From Sva-07 sp963715285 (GTDB lineage Bacteria > Actinomycetota > Acidimicrobiia > Acidimicrobiales > Ilumatobacteraceae), in contig CAVQRU010000022.1 in the NCBI GenBank assembly GCA_963715285.1, positions 154,282 through 218,281 on the forward strand: 64,000 nucleotides of DNA. The letters run 5' to 3'. Below, piece by piece: positions 43,698 through 51,284 of this stretch. How positions within the stretch are numbered: position 1 is the stretch's first letter; each line of letters begins with the position of its first letter. A program made the position numbers and the translations under genes. Below the pieces are notes generated by a model. That model did no database searches. It was not told where the DNA came from and saw only the letters and a program-made list of their open reading frames with translations.

Positions 43698-44190
43698 CGA
43701 CGACCGGCTGCACCGCAACGTGGTCCGCGTGGTCGAGGCGGGCGCGGCGATCGGTCTCACGGTCGAGCCGGTCCGCTTCCCCGAGGGGACGAAGACGGCG
43801 ATCGACGCCGCGAACGCGATCGGCTGCGATGTCGGCCAGATCGTGAAGAGCCTGATCTTCGCCGTCGACGGCGAGGTCGTGCTCGCGTACGTGAGCGGTG
43901 CCAATCAGCTCGATGAGGCCAAGCTCGCCGACGCCGCGGGTGGGCTGAGGTGCAGCCGCGTCGATGCCGACGCGGTCCGCACGGCGACCGGCTTCCCGAT
44001 CGGTGGCGTGCCACCGTTCGGCCACGCCACCGACCTGCGCGTGTTCATCGATCCCGACCTGCTGCAGTACGACGTCGTGTGGGCCGCCGCCGGCACCTGG
44101 CACGACGTGTTCGCCCTCACGCCGTCACAGCTCGTCGCCGCCAGCGGCGGCGTCGTGGTCGATGTGAAGCGGGCGGTGACTTCGACGTGA
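43684..44190 (+). CDS. YbaK/ProX-type aminoacyl-tRNA deacylase
   Basis: Protein of 168 residues with AANAIGCDVGQIVKSLIF (the conserved lysine), a GTG-like YVSGANQLDEAKLA segment and IGGVPPFGHATDLRVFIDPDLLQYD, the family's active-site loop. These stand-alone editing enzymes remove wrongly attached amino acids, mostly Cys or Ala from tRNA-Pro. Its start overlaps the MFS gene by 14 bases. The stop overlaps the next GTG. Confidence 0.88.
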   Translation: MSDTDDDRLHRNVVRVVEAGAAIGLTVEPVRFPEGTKTAIDAANAIGCDVGQIVKSLIFAVDGEVVLAYVSGANQLDEAKLADAAGGLRCSRVDADAVRTATGFPIGGVPPFGHATDLRVFIDPDLLQYDVVWAAAGTWHDVFALTPSQLVAASGGVVVDVKRAVTST

Positions 44191-45137
44191 GACGACGCCG
44201 ACCACCGAGCGACCCGTGGGACGACGTACTGACGGTGCTCTTCCCGGCCGGGCTCGACCGTGCGCAGCGAGATCGGGTGGACGAGGCGATCGGGGGCGCA
44301 CCGGTTTCGGTGACCGCGGCACGTCGCGCTCTCGGAGTGCTCGACCAGCAGACCACCTCGTCGCCGGTGACGATCCGGTGGGGTTCCGACGATCTCCACA
44401 TCGTCGAGGTCGAGGGTGTTCGTCTCGCCTTGGATCGTGCCGACGCCTCGGTGTCGATCCAGATCGCCGAGGGCTCCTATGAGCCACACGTGGCGGCCAC
44501 ACTTGACCGGTTGCTGTCGCCCGGCGACGTCTTCGTCGACGTCGGCGCCAACGTCGGCTACCACACGGTGCGCGCTGCGCGTGCAGTCGGCCCGGACGGA
44601 CGGGTCATCGCCGTGGAGGCCAATCCGGAGAATGCTCGATTGATCGCGCTCACGGTCGAGATGAACTCGCTCACCAACGTCGAGATCGTGCCCGTCGCGC
44701 TGTCGGCTCAGCGGGGACATGTCGTGTTCGGTGCACACATCGGATCCAACGGTGGGTTCCTGGACGATGCCGCGGTGACATCGGGTCAGGGAACGCTGGT
44801 GCCGACGTTCGCGATGGACGACCTGGGGTTCGATCGGGTGTCGGTTGTCAAGATCGACGTCGAGGGTGCCGAGGCACTCGTGGTCGATGGCTGTGACGAC
44901 GTGATCGCCCGACATCGACCTTCGTTCGTGATGGAGTTCTCGCTCGAGATGACTGGACGCGTCTCGCGACGCGAGCCGCGCGAGCATCTCGATCGGTTCG
45001 TCGACCTGGGCTACTCGATCGCCGTCATCGATCGGGCGACGGGTGCCCCGCAACCGTTCTCGTCCGTCGATGGACTGCTCGCGGCGTGGGGGGACTTCCT
45101 GCGCATCGAGGATCTGCTCCTCGTTCCGCTCGGCTGA
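44187..45137 (+). CDS. FkbM-family methyltransferase
   Basis: Protein of 316 residues. SAM motif I is VFVDVGANVGYHT, post-I IAVEANPENARLI, then VSVVKIDVEGAEALVVDG typical of FkbM. Residues 1-85 are a lead domain rich in Arg and Asp. These enzymes O-methylate sugars or polyketides; the gene is not in a biosynthetic cluster here. GTG 44187 overlaps the deacylase stop (GTGA). Confidence 0.85.
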   Translation: MRRRRPPSDPWDDVLTVLFPAGLDRAQRDRVDEAIGGAPVSVTAARRALGVLDQQTTSSPVTIRWGSDDLHIVEVEGVRLALDRADASVSIQIAEGSYEPHVAATLDRLLSPGDVFVDVGANVGYHTVRAARAVGPDGRVIAVEANPENARLIALTVEMNSLTNVEIVPVALSAQRGHVVFGAHIGSNGGFLDDAAVTSGQGTLVPTFAMDDLGFDRVSVVKIDVEGAEALVVDGCDDVIARHRPSFVMEFSLEMTGRVSRREPREHLDRFVDLGYSIAVIDRATGAPQPFSSVDGLLAAWGDFLRIEDLLLVPLG

Positions 45138-45155
45138 ACCGAACGCCCGAGCGGA

Positions 45156-45617
45156 TCAGGCGCCGGCGAGGTCGAGTGCGTCGGACAGCGTGTTCCAGCC
45201 GAGCACGGCGCACTTGATGCGCACGGGGAACTTGACGACGCCTTGGAGCGCCTCGAGATCACCCATCGGCACCTCGTCGTCGCCGGGCTGAGCTTCGTAC
45301 CCCTCGATGCCGACCATCGTCTTGAACTTGCGGATCAGCGCCCGGGCCTGGGTGACGGGCTTGCCGATCACGGCTTGGGTCATCATCGACGCGGACGACT
45401 GGGAGATCGAGCATCCCTGGCCGGCGATCTTCACGTCGCGCACGATCGCATCGTCGCCGTCGCCGTCGACGAGCAGGTAGAGCGTGATCTCGTCGCCGCA
45501 CAGCGGATTGTGGCCGCGCGTTTCGATCGCCGGTGGCGACTCGAGCTCGCCACGGTTCCGCGGCGTGCGGTAGTGGTCGAGGATGATCTCGCGGTAGAGG
45601 TCGTCGAGGCCCGGCAT
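45156..45617 (-). CDS. sufU: Fe-S cluster assembly sulfur carrier SufU
   Basis: IscU-like protein of 153 residues with the three zinc and sulfur-acceptor cysteines in HNPLCGDE, AGQGCSISQSSASMM and RIKCAVLGW, and the 18-residue insert before the third that marks SufU. It takes persulfide sulfur from SufS and passes it to SufBCD. ATG 45617 overlaps the sufS stop by one base (TGATG). Confidence 0.94.
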   Translation of the reverse strand: MPGLDDLYREIILDHYRTPRNRGELESPPAIETRGHNPLCGDEITLYLLVDGDGDDAIVRDVKIAGQGCSISQSSASMMTQAVIGKPVTQARALIRKFKTMVGIEGYEAQPGDDEVPMGDLEALQGVVKFPVRIKCAVLGWNTLSDALDLAGA

Positions 45618-46849
45618 CAGAACCCGAAGATATCGGTTGCGCCGTCGAGCGCATCGGCGAGAGCGTCGACGTCGTCGGTTCCGTTGTAGAGGTAGAAGCT
45701 GGCTCGGGTGGTCGACTGGACCCCGAGCACCTGCATCAGGGGCTTCGCGCAGTGGTGCCCGGCGCGCACGCACACGTTGCGTTCGTCGAGGACCTGGCTC
45801 ACGTCGTGGGGGTGCAGGTCGCGGAAGGCGAAACTCAACACGCCGCCACGGACCTCGACGTCGTCCGGCCCGTAGATGGTGATCTCGTCGCCGAAACGTC
45901 CGTTGAGCGTGTCGAGCGCGTAGCGGGTGAGCTCCCTCTCGTGCTGGCGCACCTCGGTCATGCCGAGACCCTCGAGGAACTCGACGGCGGCGCGCAGGCC
46001 GACCGCCTCGGTGATCGGGGGCGTGCCGGCCTCGAACTTCGCCGGGACGGGAGCGGTGGTGTAGCCGTCGAGCGTGACCGTGTCGATCATGTTGCCGCCA
46101 CCGAGGAACGGCGGCATCGCATCGAGGAGCTCCATGCGGCCCCACAGCATGCCGATGCCCGATGGCCCGCACATCTTGTGGCTCGAGAACGCCACGAGAT
46201 CGGCATCCCACGCCTGCACGTCGGTGACGTTGTGCGGAACGTACTGGCACGCATCGACCACGGCGAGCGCACCGGCGTCGTGCGCGGCAGCACACAGCCT
46301 GGCGACCGGTGGGATCGTGCCGAGCACGTTGCTCATCGCCGTGAACGAGAACACCTTGGCGCCGTCGAGCAGTTGGTCCAGATCGGCCAGATCGAGCTGA
46401 CCGTCGGACGTCAGCGGCACCCAACGGATCTCGATGCCGCGCTCCTCGCGCAGCATCTGCCACGGCACGATGTTGGCGTGGTGCTCCATGTGGGTGAGGA
46501 CGACCACGTCGCCCTCGTGCAGGTTGGCGCCACCCCACGACCGCACGATGAGGTTCATCGACTCGGTGGCGTTCTTCGTGAAGATCACCTCGTCGACCGA
46601 CGGCGCGTTGATCAGTCGGGCGACGGCGCGTCGGGCCCCCTCGTAGGCCTCGGTCGCCTCGCCGGCCAGGCGATAGGAGCTGCGGTTGATCGGCGCGTAG
46701 GAGTTCTCGAGGAACTCGGTCATCGCATCGATCACCTGACGAGGCTTCTGCGACGTGTTGCCCGAGTCGAGGTAGACGAGCGGCGATCCGTCGAACCGGC
46801 GCGACAGGATCGGGAAGTCCTTGCGAACTGCTTCGAGGTCGAACGCCAT
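45617..46849 (-). CDS. sufS: Cysteine desulfurase SufS
   Basis: PLP enzyme of 410 residues. PLP-lysine in FSSHKMCGPSGIG, group II active-site cysteine in VRAGHHCAKPLM, and HMEHHANIVPW near the cofactor. It strips sulfur from cysteine to form a persulfide for SufU. In most SufS the PLP aspartate segment reads DGAQ; here it is DACQ. ATG 46849 follows the sufC2 stop by four bases. Confidence 0.95.
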   Translation of the reverse strand: MAFDLEAVRKDFPILSRRFDGSPLVYLDSGNTSQKPRQVIDAMTEFLENSYAPINRSSYRLAGEATEAYEGARRAVARLINAPSVDEVIFTKNATESMNLIVRSWGGANLHEGDVVVLTHMEHHANIVPWQMLREERGIEIRWVPLTSDGQLDLADLDQLLDGAKVFSFTAMSNVLGTIPPVARLCAAAHDAGALAVVDACQYVPHNVTDVQAWDADLVAFSSHKMCGPSGIGMLWGRMELLDAMPPFLGGGNMIDTVTLDGYTTAPVPAKFEAGTPPITEAVGLRAAVEFLEGLGMTEVRQHERELTRYALDTLNGRFGDEITIYGPDDVEVRGGVLSFAFRDLHPHDVSQVLDERNVCVRAGHHCAKPLMQVLGVQSTTRASFYLYNGTDDVDALADALDGATDIFGF

Positions 46850-46853
46850 CCGC

Positions 46854-47633
46854 TCAGGCTCCGGTGGTGGCGCTGGCGGTGTCGCGGAACGCCTCGTACC
46901 CGTCGCGTTCGAGCTGTTCGGCCAGTTCCATCCCGCCGCTGGCGACGATCCGGCCGTCGACGAGGATGTGGATGTGGTCGGGCGTCACCTCGTCGAGGAG
47001 GCGTTGGTAGTGGGTGATCAACACGACGCCCATCGTGGGCCGCTCGGCGCGGACCTCGCGAATTCCCTGGGCGACGATGCGCAACGCGTCGATGTCGAGA
47101 CCGGAGTCGGTCTCGTCGAGGATCGCCAGCTCGGGTTCGAGGATCGCCATCTGCATGATCTCGTTGCGCTTCTTCTCGCCACCGGAGAAGCCTTCGTTGA
47201 GATAGCGGTCGACGAACGAGGAGTCCATTCCGAGACGCTTCATCCACTCCATCGTGGCGAGCCGCAACTCGAGCACCGACAGGTCGATGCCCTTGCGTTG
47301 CGACAGTGCCTGGCGGAGGAACTGGATCACCGAGACACCGGCGATCTCCTGCGGGTACTGGAACGCGAGGAACATGCCCGCCTTGGCGCGTTCGTCGACT
47401 GCCCAGTCGGTGATGTCGTCACCGAGGAACGTGATGGTGCCCTCGGTGACCTCGTACTCGGGGGACCCCATCAGTGTGCTGCCGAGCGTCGACTTGCCCG
47501 AGCCGTTGGGGCCCATGATCGCGTGGACTTCTCCTGGGGCGATCACGAGGTCGAGCCCGCGCAGGATGTCGTCGTGCTCGCCCTCGGCGGGGCGTACGTG
47601 CAGGTTGTCGACTCGGAAGAGGGTGTCGCTCAC
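46854..47633 (-). CDS. sufC: Fe-S cluster assembly ATPase SufC, second copy
   Basis: ABC-type ATPase of 259 residues with GPNGSGKST, GFSGGEKKRNE, LAILDETDSGLDIDAL and LITHYQRLL. It is a clear SufC and about as long as the copy at 41582, but only moderately similar. It heads the sufC2-sufS-sufU operon and has no SufB or SufD beside it. GTG 47633 follows TAGAAT by seven bases and the SUF dyad by 25. Confidence 0.92.
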   Translation of the reverse strand: MSDTLFRVDNLHVRPAEGEHDDILRGLDLVIAPGEVHAIMGPNGSGKSTLGSTLMGSPEYEVTEGTITFLGDDITDWAVDERAKAGMFLAFQYPQEIAGVSVIQFLRQALSQRKGIDLSVLELRLATMEWMKRLGMDSSFVDRYLNEGFSGGEKKRNEIMQMAILEPELAILDETDSGLDIDALRIVAQGIREVRAERPTMGVVLITHYQRLLDEVTPDHIHILVDGRIVASGGMELAEQLERDGYEAFRDTASATTGA

Positions 47634-47640
47634 GCCGAGG

Positions 47641-47646
47641 ATTCTA
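47641..47646 (-). promoter_or_regulatory. -10 box of the sufC2-sufS-sufU operon
   Basis: TAGAAT on the minus strand, 7 bases before GTG 47633. Confidence 0.55.
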
Positions 47647-47657
47647 CCCCCGTCGGC

Positions 47658-47685
47658 AATTCTCCCTATCCCCATAGGAGAAATC
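47658..47685 (-). promoter_or_regulatory. SUF operator dyad, site 3 (sufC2)
   Basis: Plus-strand order AATT-CTC-CCTA-N6-TAGG-AGA-AATC. The TAGGAGAA half is the same as in the sufD dyad. It covers about -52 to -25 of the leaderless transcript, nearly the same place as at sufD. Confidence 0.65.
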
Positions 47686-47720
47686 AAATGAGACATGGGG
47701 TCAGACCCCACGTCTCATTT
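47686..47720. repeat. REP-like palindrome 5, core GGGGTCAGACCCC
   Basis: Centred on base 47703; arms AAATGAGACRT with one mismatch. It borders the transposase gene at its 3' end and overlaps that gene's TAA stop by two bases. Together with palindrome 6 it flanks the transposase. Confidence 0.88.
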
Positions 47721-48576
47721 ACGCGGCGCGCTGCAGGAGCCGTTCGACGCGGTCTCGAAGCCGTCCCATCTCGGCGTCGTCGGCAAGGAGCACACGGGCT
47801 CGTCGTGCTGCGTTGCGAACCCCGCTCGGGCTCGAGAAGCCGTACCTCGCCGCCATCGCCTCGCTCGTCTCGAGGCGCAGGCTGGTCGTCATCCAGATCG
47901 CGAGCAGTCGTGGGCGGTTCAGGACGCCTCGCCGTGTCCGCTTCAGGTCGATCGGATCGACTCCGGCGGTTGCTGCGACCGCCCATTCCACCTCTGCCGC
48001 GGTGGTTCGCAGCGTGGTCGGAGCGAGCGTCCTGTCGGAGGCGAGCGGGCGGGTGACGAAGTCCTGGTACGCCCCGCGAGACCGCCCGAAGACGGCGAGT
48101 ACCTCGTCGCACTGCAGCCACTCGGGACGCTCCCGTCGATCGAGGTAGACCCCGAGGCTCGACCACCGGTACGCGGCCAGCGCCGACGGCTCGACGATCG
48201 ACAGCGCGTTGCGATGCACGTAGCGACTTGCGATCACGAGCTGCTCGTTGCTCTCGATCGGCGTCGAGTGGAATCGGCCTCCGAAGAGCGGGCCCGTGCG
48301 CTGGTGGCGATGGTTGTACCTGCCGGCGTAGGTGGAGGCGAGGTGCTGCATGGCGCGGGACAGATCCGTCCCGACGCAGCGCACGAGGAGGTGCACGTGG
48401 TTCGTCATCAGGCAGTAGGCGTGCACCTCGACGCCGAAGCGATCGTCGATTTCACCGAGCAGGGACTCGTAGTGGAGATGATCTCGGTCGTCGCTGAAGA
48501 CGTCTTGGCGGTCCGCCCCTCGGTGGGTGACGTGTTGCCAGCTCTGGGGTTCGATGAGGCGAAGTGGTCGTGGCAT
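47719..48576 (-). mobile_element. REP-associated tyrosine transposase (RAYT, Y1/TnpA-like)
   Basis: Protein of 285 residues. It has the HUH pair in MTNHVHLLV, an upstream VTHRGADRQDVF and a downstream catalytic tyrosine candidate in SRYVHRNAL, all in Y1_Tnp order. RAYTs are single-copy, domesticated relatives of IS200/IS605 transposases that nick and spread REP palindromes. The gene is bordered on both sides by palindromes of the GGGGTCWGACCCC family (47686-47720 and 48609-48645). ATG 48576 is chosen; an earlier ATG lies inside the palindrome. The tail has a C-terminal helix-turn-helix-like RYGFSSPSGVRNA. Confidence 0.85.
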
Positions 48577-48608
48577 CGCCTCATCATGAACGCCGGCTGT
48601 GACAGGGA

Positions 48609-48645
48609 TGAATGAGACGTGGGGTCTGACCCCACGTCTCATTCA
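48609..48645. repeat. REP-like palindrome 6, core GGGGTCTGACCCC
   Basis: Perfect 37-base palindrome centred on base 48627 with arms TGAATGAGACGT. Its right-end TCA is the minus-strand stop codon TGA of xylA (48643-48645). It lies 32 bases upstream of the transposase start. Confidence 0.92.
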
Positions 48646-49965
48646 GTGGGCGCGTTCGATGTGCTTGGCGACGAGGTTCTCGAGGGCTTCCTGGCGGCCG
48701 CTCGTGCGGGCGGGCTCCTTGTCGTTCGCGAGCTGCGCGTCGTGGAGTTCCTGCAGCGTGGCGCCGCCGGTGATGTCGCTCGCGGTCTCCCATCCCGCGT
48801 AGCGATCGGCACGACGGGCGTCGAGTTCGCCGTCGTCGATGATCGATGCCGCGACGAGGAGGGCACGCGCCATCGTGTCCATGCCACCGATGTGCGCGTG
48901 GAACAGATCGTTGCGGTCGGTCGACTGGCGTCGGAGCTTGGCGTCGAAGTTCATCCCGCCGGAGGTGAAGCCTCCGCCGCGGAGGATCTCCAACATGCCG
49001 AGCGTCATCTGCTCGACCGAGACGGGGAAGCGGTCGAGGTCCCAGCCGAGGCGGTCGTCGCCGGCGTTTGCGTCGATCGAACCGAAGATGCCCGCCGCGA
49101 ACGCGGCGGCGATCTCGTGGGCGAAGTCGTGCCCGGCGAGCGTTGCGTGGTTCACCTCGATGTTGACCTTGACCTCGTCCTCCAGGCCGTACCGCTGGAG
49201 GAACGCATACACCGCGGCGACGTCGTAGTCGTACTGGTGCTTCGTCGGCTCGAACGGCTTCGGTTCGATCAGGATGAGCCCCTCGAAGCCGATCGCGTGC
49301 TTGTGCTCGACGACGAGGTTGAAGAACCGTCCGAGCTGATCGAGTTCACGCGCCATGTCGGTGTTGAGCAGCGTGTCGTAGCCCTCGCGCCCACCCCACA
49401 GCACGTAGTTGGCGCCACCGAGACGGTGCGTCGCGTTCATGCAGTGGGCGACCTGGGCGGCGGCGTAGCGGAACAGGTCGGGGTCGGGGTTGCTGGCGGC
49501 GCCCGCCTGGAAGCGCGGGTGCGAGAAGAGGTTGGCGGTGCCCCACAGCAGCTTGACGCCGGTGCGCTCCTGGTGTTCGCCCGCGAGATCGACCATTTCG
49601 TCGAAGTTGCGACACGACTCGGCGAACGTCGATCCTTCGGGCGCGATGTCGCGGTCGTGGAAGCAGTAGAACGGCGCGCCGAGCTTCGACACGAACTCGA
49701 ACGCGACCTCCATCTTCTCCTTGGCCGCGTCCATCGGGTCGCGAGCCGGGTCGAGCCACGGCCGGTCGAGCGTGCCGGCGCCGAAGATGTCGATCCCTTC
49801 GGAGTTGAACGAGTGCCAGTACGCCACGGCGAAGCGCAGGTGCTCGGCCATCGTCTTGCCGGCGACGACGCGGTCGGCGTCGTACCAGCGGAAGGCGAGC
49901 GGGTTGTCGGAGTCGGGTCCTTCGTAGGTGATCCGGTCGATGTCCGGGAAGAAGTCGCTGCTCAT
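48643..49965 (-). CDS. xylA: Xylose isomerase
   Basis: TIM-barrel protein of 440 residues, the long (type II) form. It has YCFHDRDIAPEG (catalytic His/Asp), the VLWGGREGYDTLLNTD motif, LIEPKPFEPTKHQYD and NIEVNHATLAGHDF (metal ligands). It converts D-xylose to D-xylulose. No xylulokinase is next to it. ATG 49965 is 98 bases from the divergent ROK repressor, which probably controls it. The stop codon comes from palindrome 6. Confidence 0.95.
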   Translation of the reverse strand: MSSDFFPDIDRITYEGPDSDNPLAFRWYDADRVVAGKTMAEHLRFAVAYWHSFNSEGIDIFGAGTLDRPWLDPARDPMDAAKEKMEVAFEFVSKLGAPFYCFHDRDIAPEGSTFAESCRNFDEMVDLAGEHQERTGVKLLWGTANLFSHPRFQAGAASNPDPDLFRYAAAQVAHCMNATHRLGGANYVLWGGREGYDTLLNTDMARELDQLGRFFNLVVEHKHAIGFEGLILIEPKPFEPTKHQYDYDVAAVYAFLQRYGLEDEVKVNIEVNHATLAGHDFAHEIAAAFAAGIFGSIDANAGDDRLGWDLDRFPVSVEQMTLGMLEILRGGGFTSGGMNFDAKLRRQSTDRNDLFHAHIGGMDTMARALLVAASIIDDGELDARRADRYAGWETASDITGGATLQELHDAQLANDKEPARTSGRQEALENLVAKHIERAH

Positions 49966-50019
49966 GTCGTGCACGTCCTGTGTCGTCGGAGTCGAGCGCC
50001 CCGACTGCCGAGGCGCACA

Positions 50020-50040
50020 TTTGTTGACAAGTATGACAAA
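50020..50040. promoter_or_regulatory. XylR-type operator
   Basis: TTTGT (50020-50024) and ACAAA (50036-50040) are inverted repeats 11 bases apart between xylA and the ROK gene, like the TTTGTT/AACAAA sites of ROK xylose repressors. It overlaps a TTGACA at 50024-50029 that fits as -35 for the ROK gene. Confidence 0.55.
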
Positions 50041-50048
50041 CCTCGCAG

Positions 50049-50054
50049 TAGAAT
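50049..50054 (+). promoter_or_regulatory. -10 box of the ROK repressor gene
   Basis: TAGAAT, 8 bases before ATG 50063, 19 bases after TTGACA. Confidence 0.5.
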
Positions 50055-50062
50055 GCAAACCC

Positions 50063-51265
50063 ATGACCTCGGCCGCCCGAACGCCGCATCTGCGGCGTTC
50101 GAATCTGGCCTTGGTGCTCGATCAACTGCGTCGTCGCGGGCCATGCTCGCGCTCGCAACTCGTGAGAGCAACCGGTCTCACCCGCAGCGCCATCGCCGGA
50201 CTCGTCGGCGAGCTCGAACTGCTCGGCCTCGTGACCGAGCAGCCATCCGAATCCGACGGACGACCCGGGCGTCCGTCGCCCCTCGTGAGCATCGACGATC
50301 GGTCGGTCGGTGCCCTCGCGATCGAGATCTTCGTCGACGAGATCGGTGCATCGATCGTCGACCTCGACGGTTCGCTGGTCAGCAGCGTGCGCCTCGCCCG
50401 CACCCGCGACCGCCTCGACGCCGATGCCACGATCGCCGACCTCGCGACGCTGCTCGACCGCTGGGATGTCGACGCCGAACGCGGACAACGTCACCTCGTC
50501 GGTTGCGGTGTCTCGGTGCCGGGACTCGTTCGCGGTCGTGACGGGCTGGTGGTCGCCGCGCCGAACATCGGCTGGATCGACGTCGCGCTGGCCGAGGCGC
50601 TCGCCGGCCTCCTTCCGAACGGTCTGCCGGTGTCGGTCGGCAACGACGCCGACCTCGGAGCGCTCGCCGAATCCCGCTTCGGCGCCGGCGTCGGCCTCGA
50701 TCAGATCGTCTACGTCTCGGGTGAGGTCGGCGTCGGTGGAGGGCTCGTCGATGCCGGGCGACCCGTCGTCGGGGCCCATGGATTCGCCGGAGAGATCGGC
50801 CACATCCCGGTCAATCCCGACGGCCAGTTGTGTCGCTGCGGATCGGTGGGGTGCTGGGAGACCGAGGTGGGCGAGACGGCACTGCTCGCACGTGCGGGGC
50901 TCGACCCCGACGGCGGCCGAGCGGCAGTCGAGGAGTTGCTGGAACGGGCCGACGCTGCCGAGCCCTCCGTCGTGGCCGCGCTCGCCGTCGAGGCCCGTTG
51001 GCTGGCGATCGGAATCGCCGGTCTGGTCAACGTGTTCGATCCCGACGTCGTCGTACTCGGTGGGCTCTTCGCCCGGATTCTTCCCGCGATCCGCGCCACG
51101 CTCGACGACGAACTGGAGGTGCGCCGGTACCGGGCTGCGCGCCGCGACGTGCCGGTGGTGGGCGCTGCGCTCGGTCCGCGAGCGGTGACCGTGGGTGCGG
51201 CCGAGCTGGCCTTCGGCGCGTTGCTCGGCGATCCCGCCCGGGTGATGAACGACATCGAGAGGTGA
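50063..51265 (+). CDS. xylR: ROK-family transcriptional repressor, probable XylR
   Basis: Protein of 400 residues. Residues 1-65 form a winged helix (RSQLVRATGLTRSAIAGLVGELELLGLV), followed by a sugar-kinase-like ROK domain with the zinc site and glycine loop GHIPVNPDGQLCRCGSVGCWETEV. ROK repressors with this head release DNA on sugar binding. The divergent xylA and the nearby xylose importer identify xylose as the likely effector. Confidence 0.85.
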   Translation: MTSAARTPHLRRSNLALVLDQLRRRGPCSRSQLVRATGLTRSAIAGLVGELELLGLVTEQPSESDGRPGRPSPLVSIDDRSVGALAIEIFVDEIGASIVDLDGSLVSSVRLARTRDRLDADATIADLATLLDRWDVDAERGQRHLVGCGVSVPGLVRGRDGLVVAAPNIGWIDVALAEALAGLLPNGLPVSVGNDADLGALAESRFGAGVGLDQIVYVSGEVGVGGGLVDAGRPVVGAHGFAGEIGHIPVNPDGQLCRCGSVGCWETEVGETALLARAGLDPDGGRAAVEELLERADAAEPSVVAALAVEARWLAIGIAGLVNVFDPDVVVLGGLFARILPAIRATLDDELEVRRYRAARRDVPVVGAALGPRAVTVGAAELAFGALLGDPARVMNDIER

Positions 51266-51284
51266 ACCGGAGCCGGATGCGACG

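Noticed and set aside
48577..48642. Extension of the transposase N-terminus into palindrome 6
   Set aside because: The extra residues are coded by the palindrome; family similarity starts at MPRPLRLIEP.
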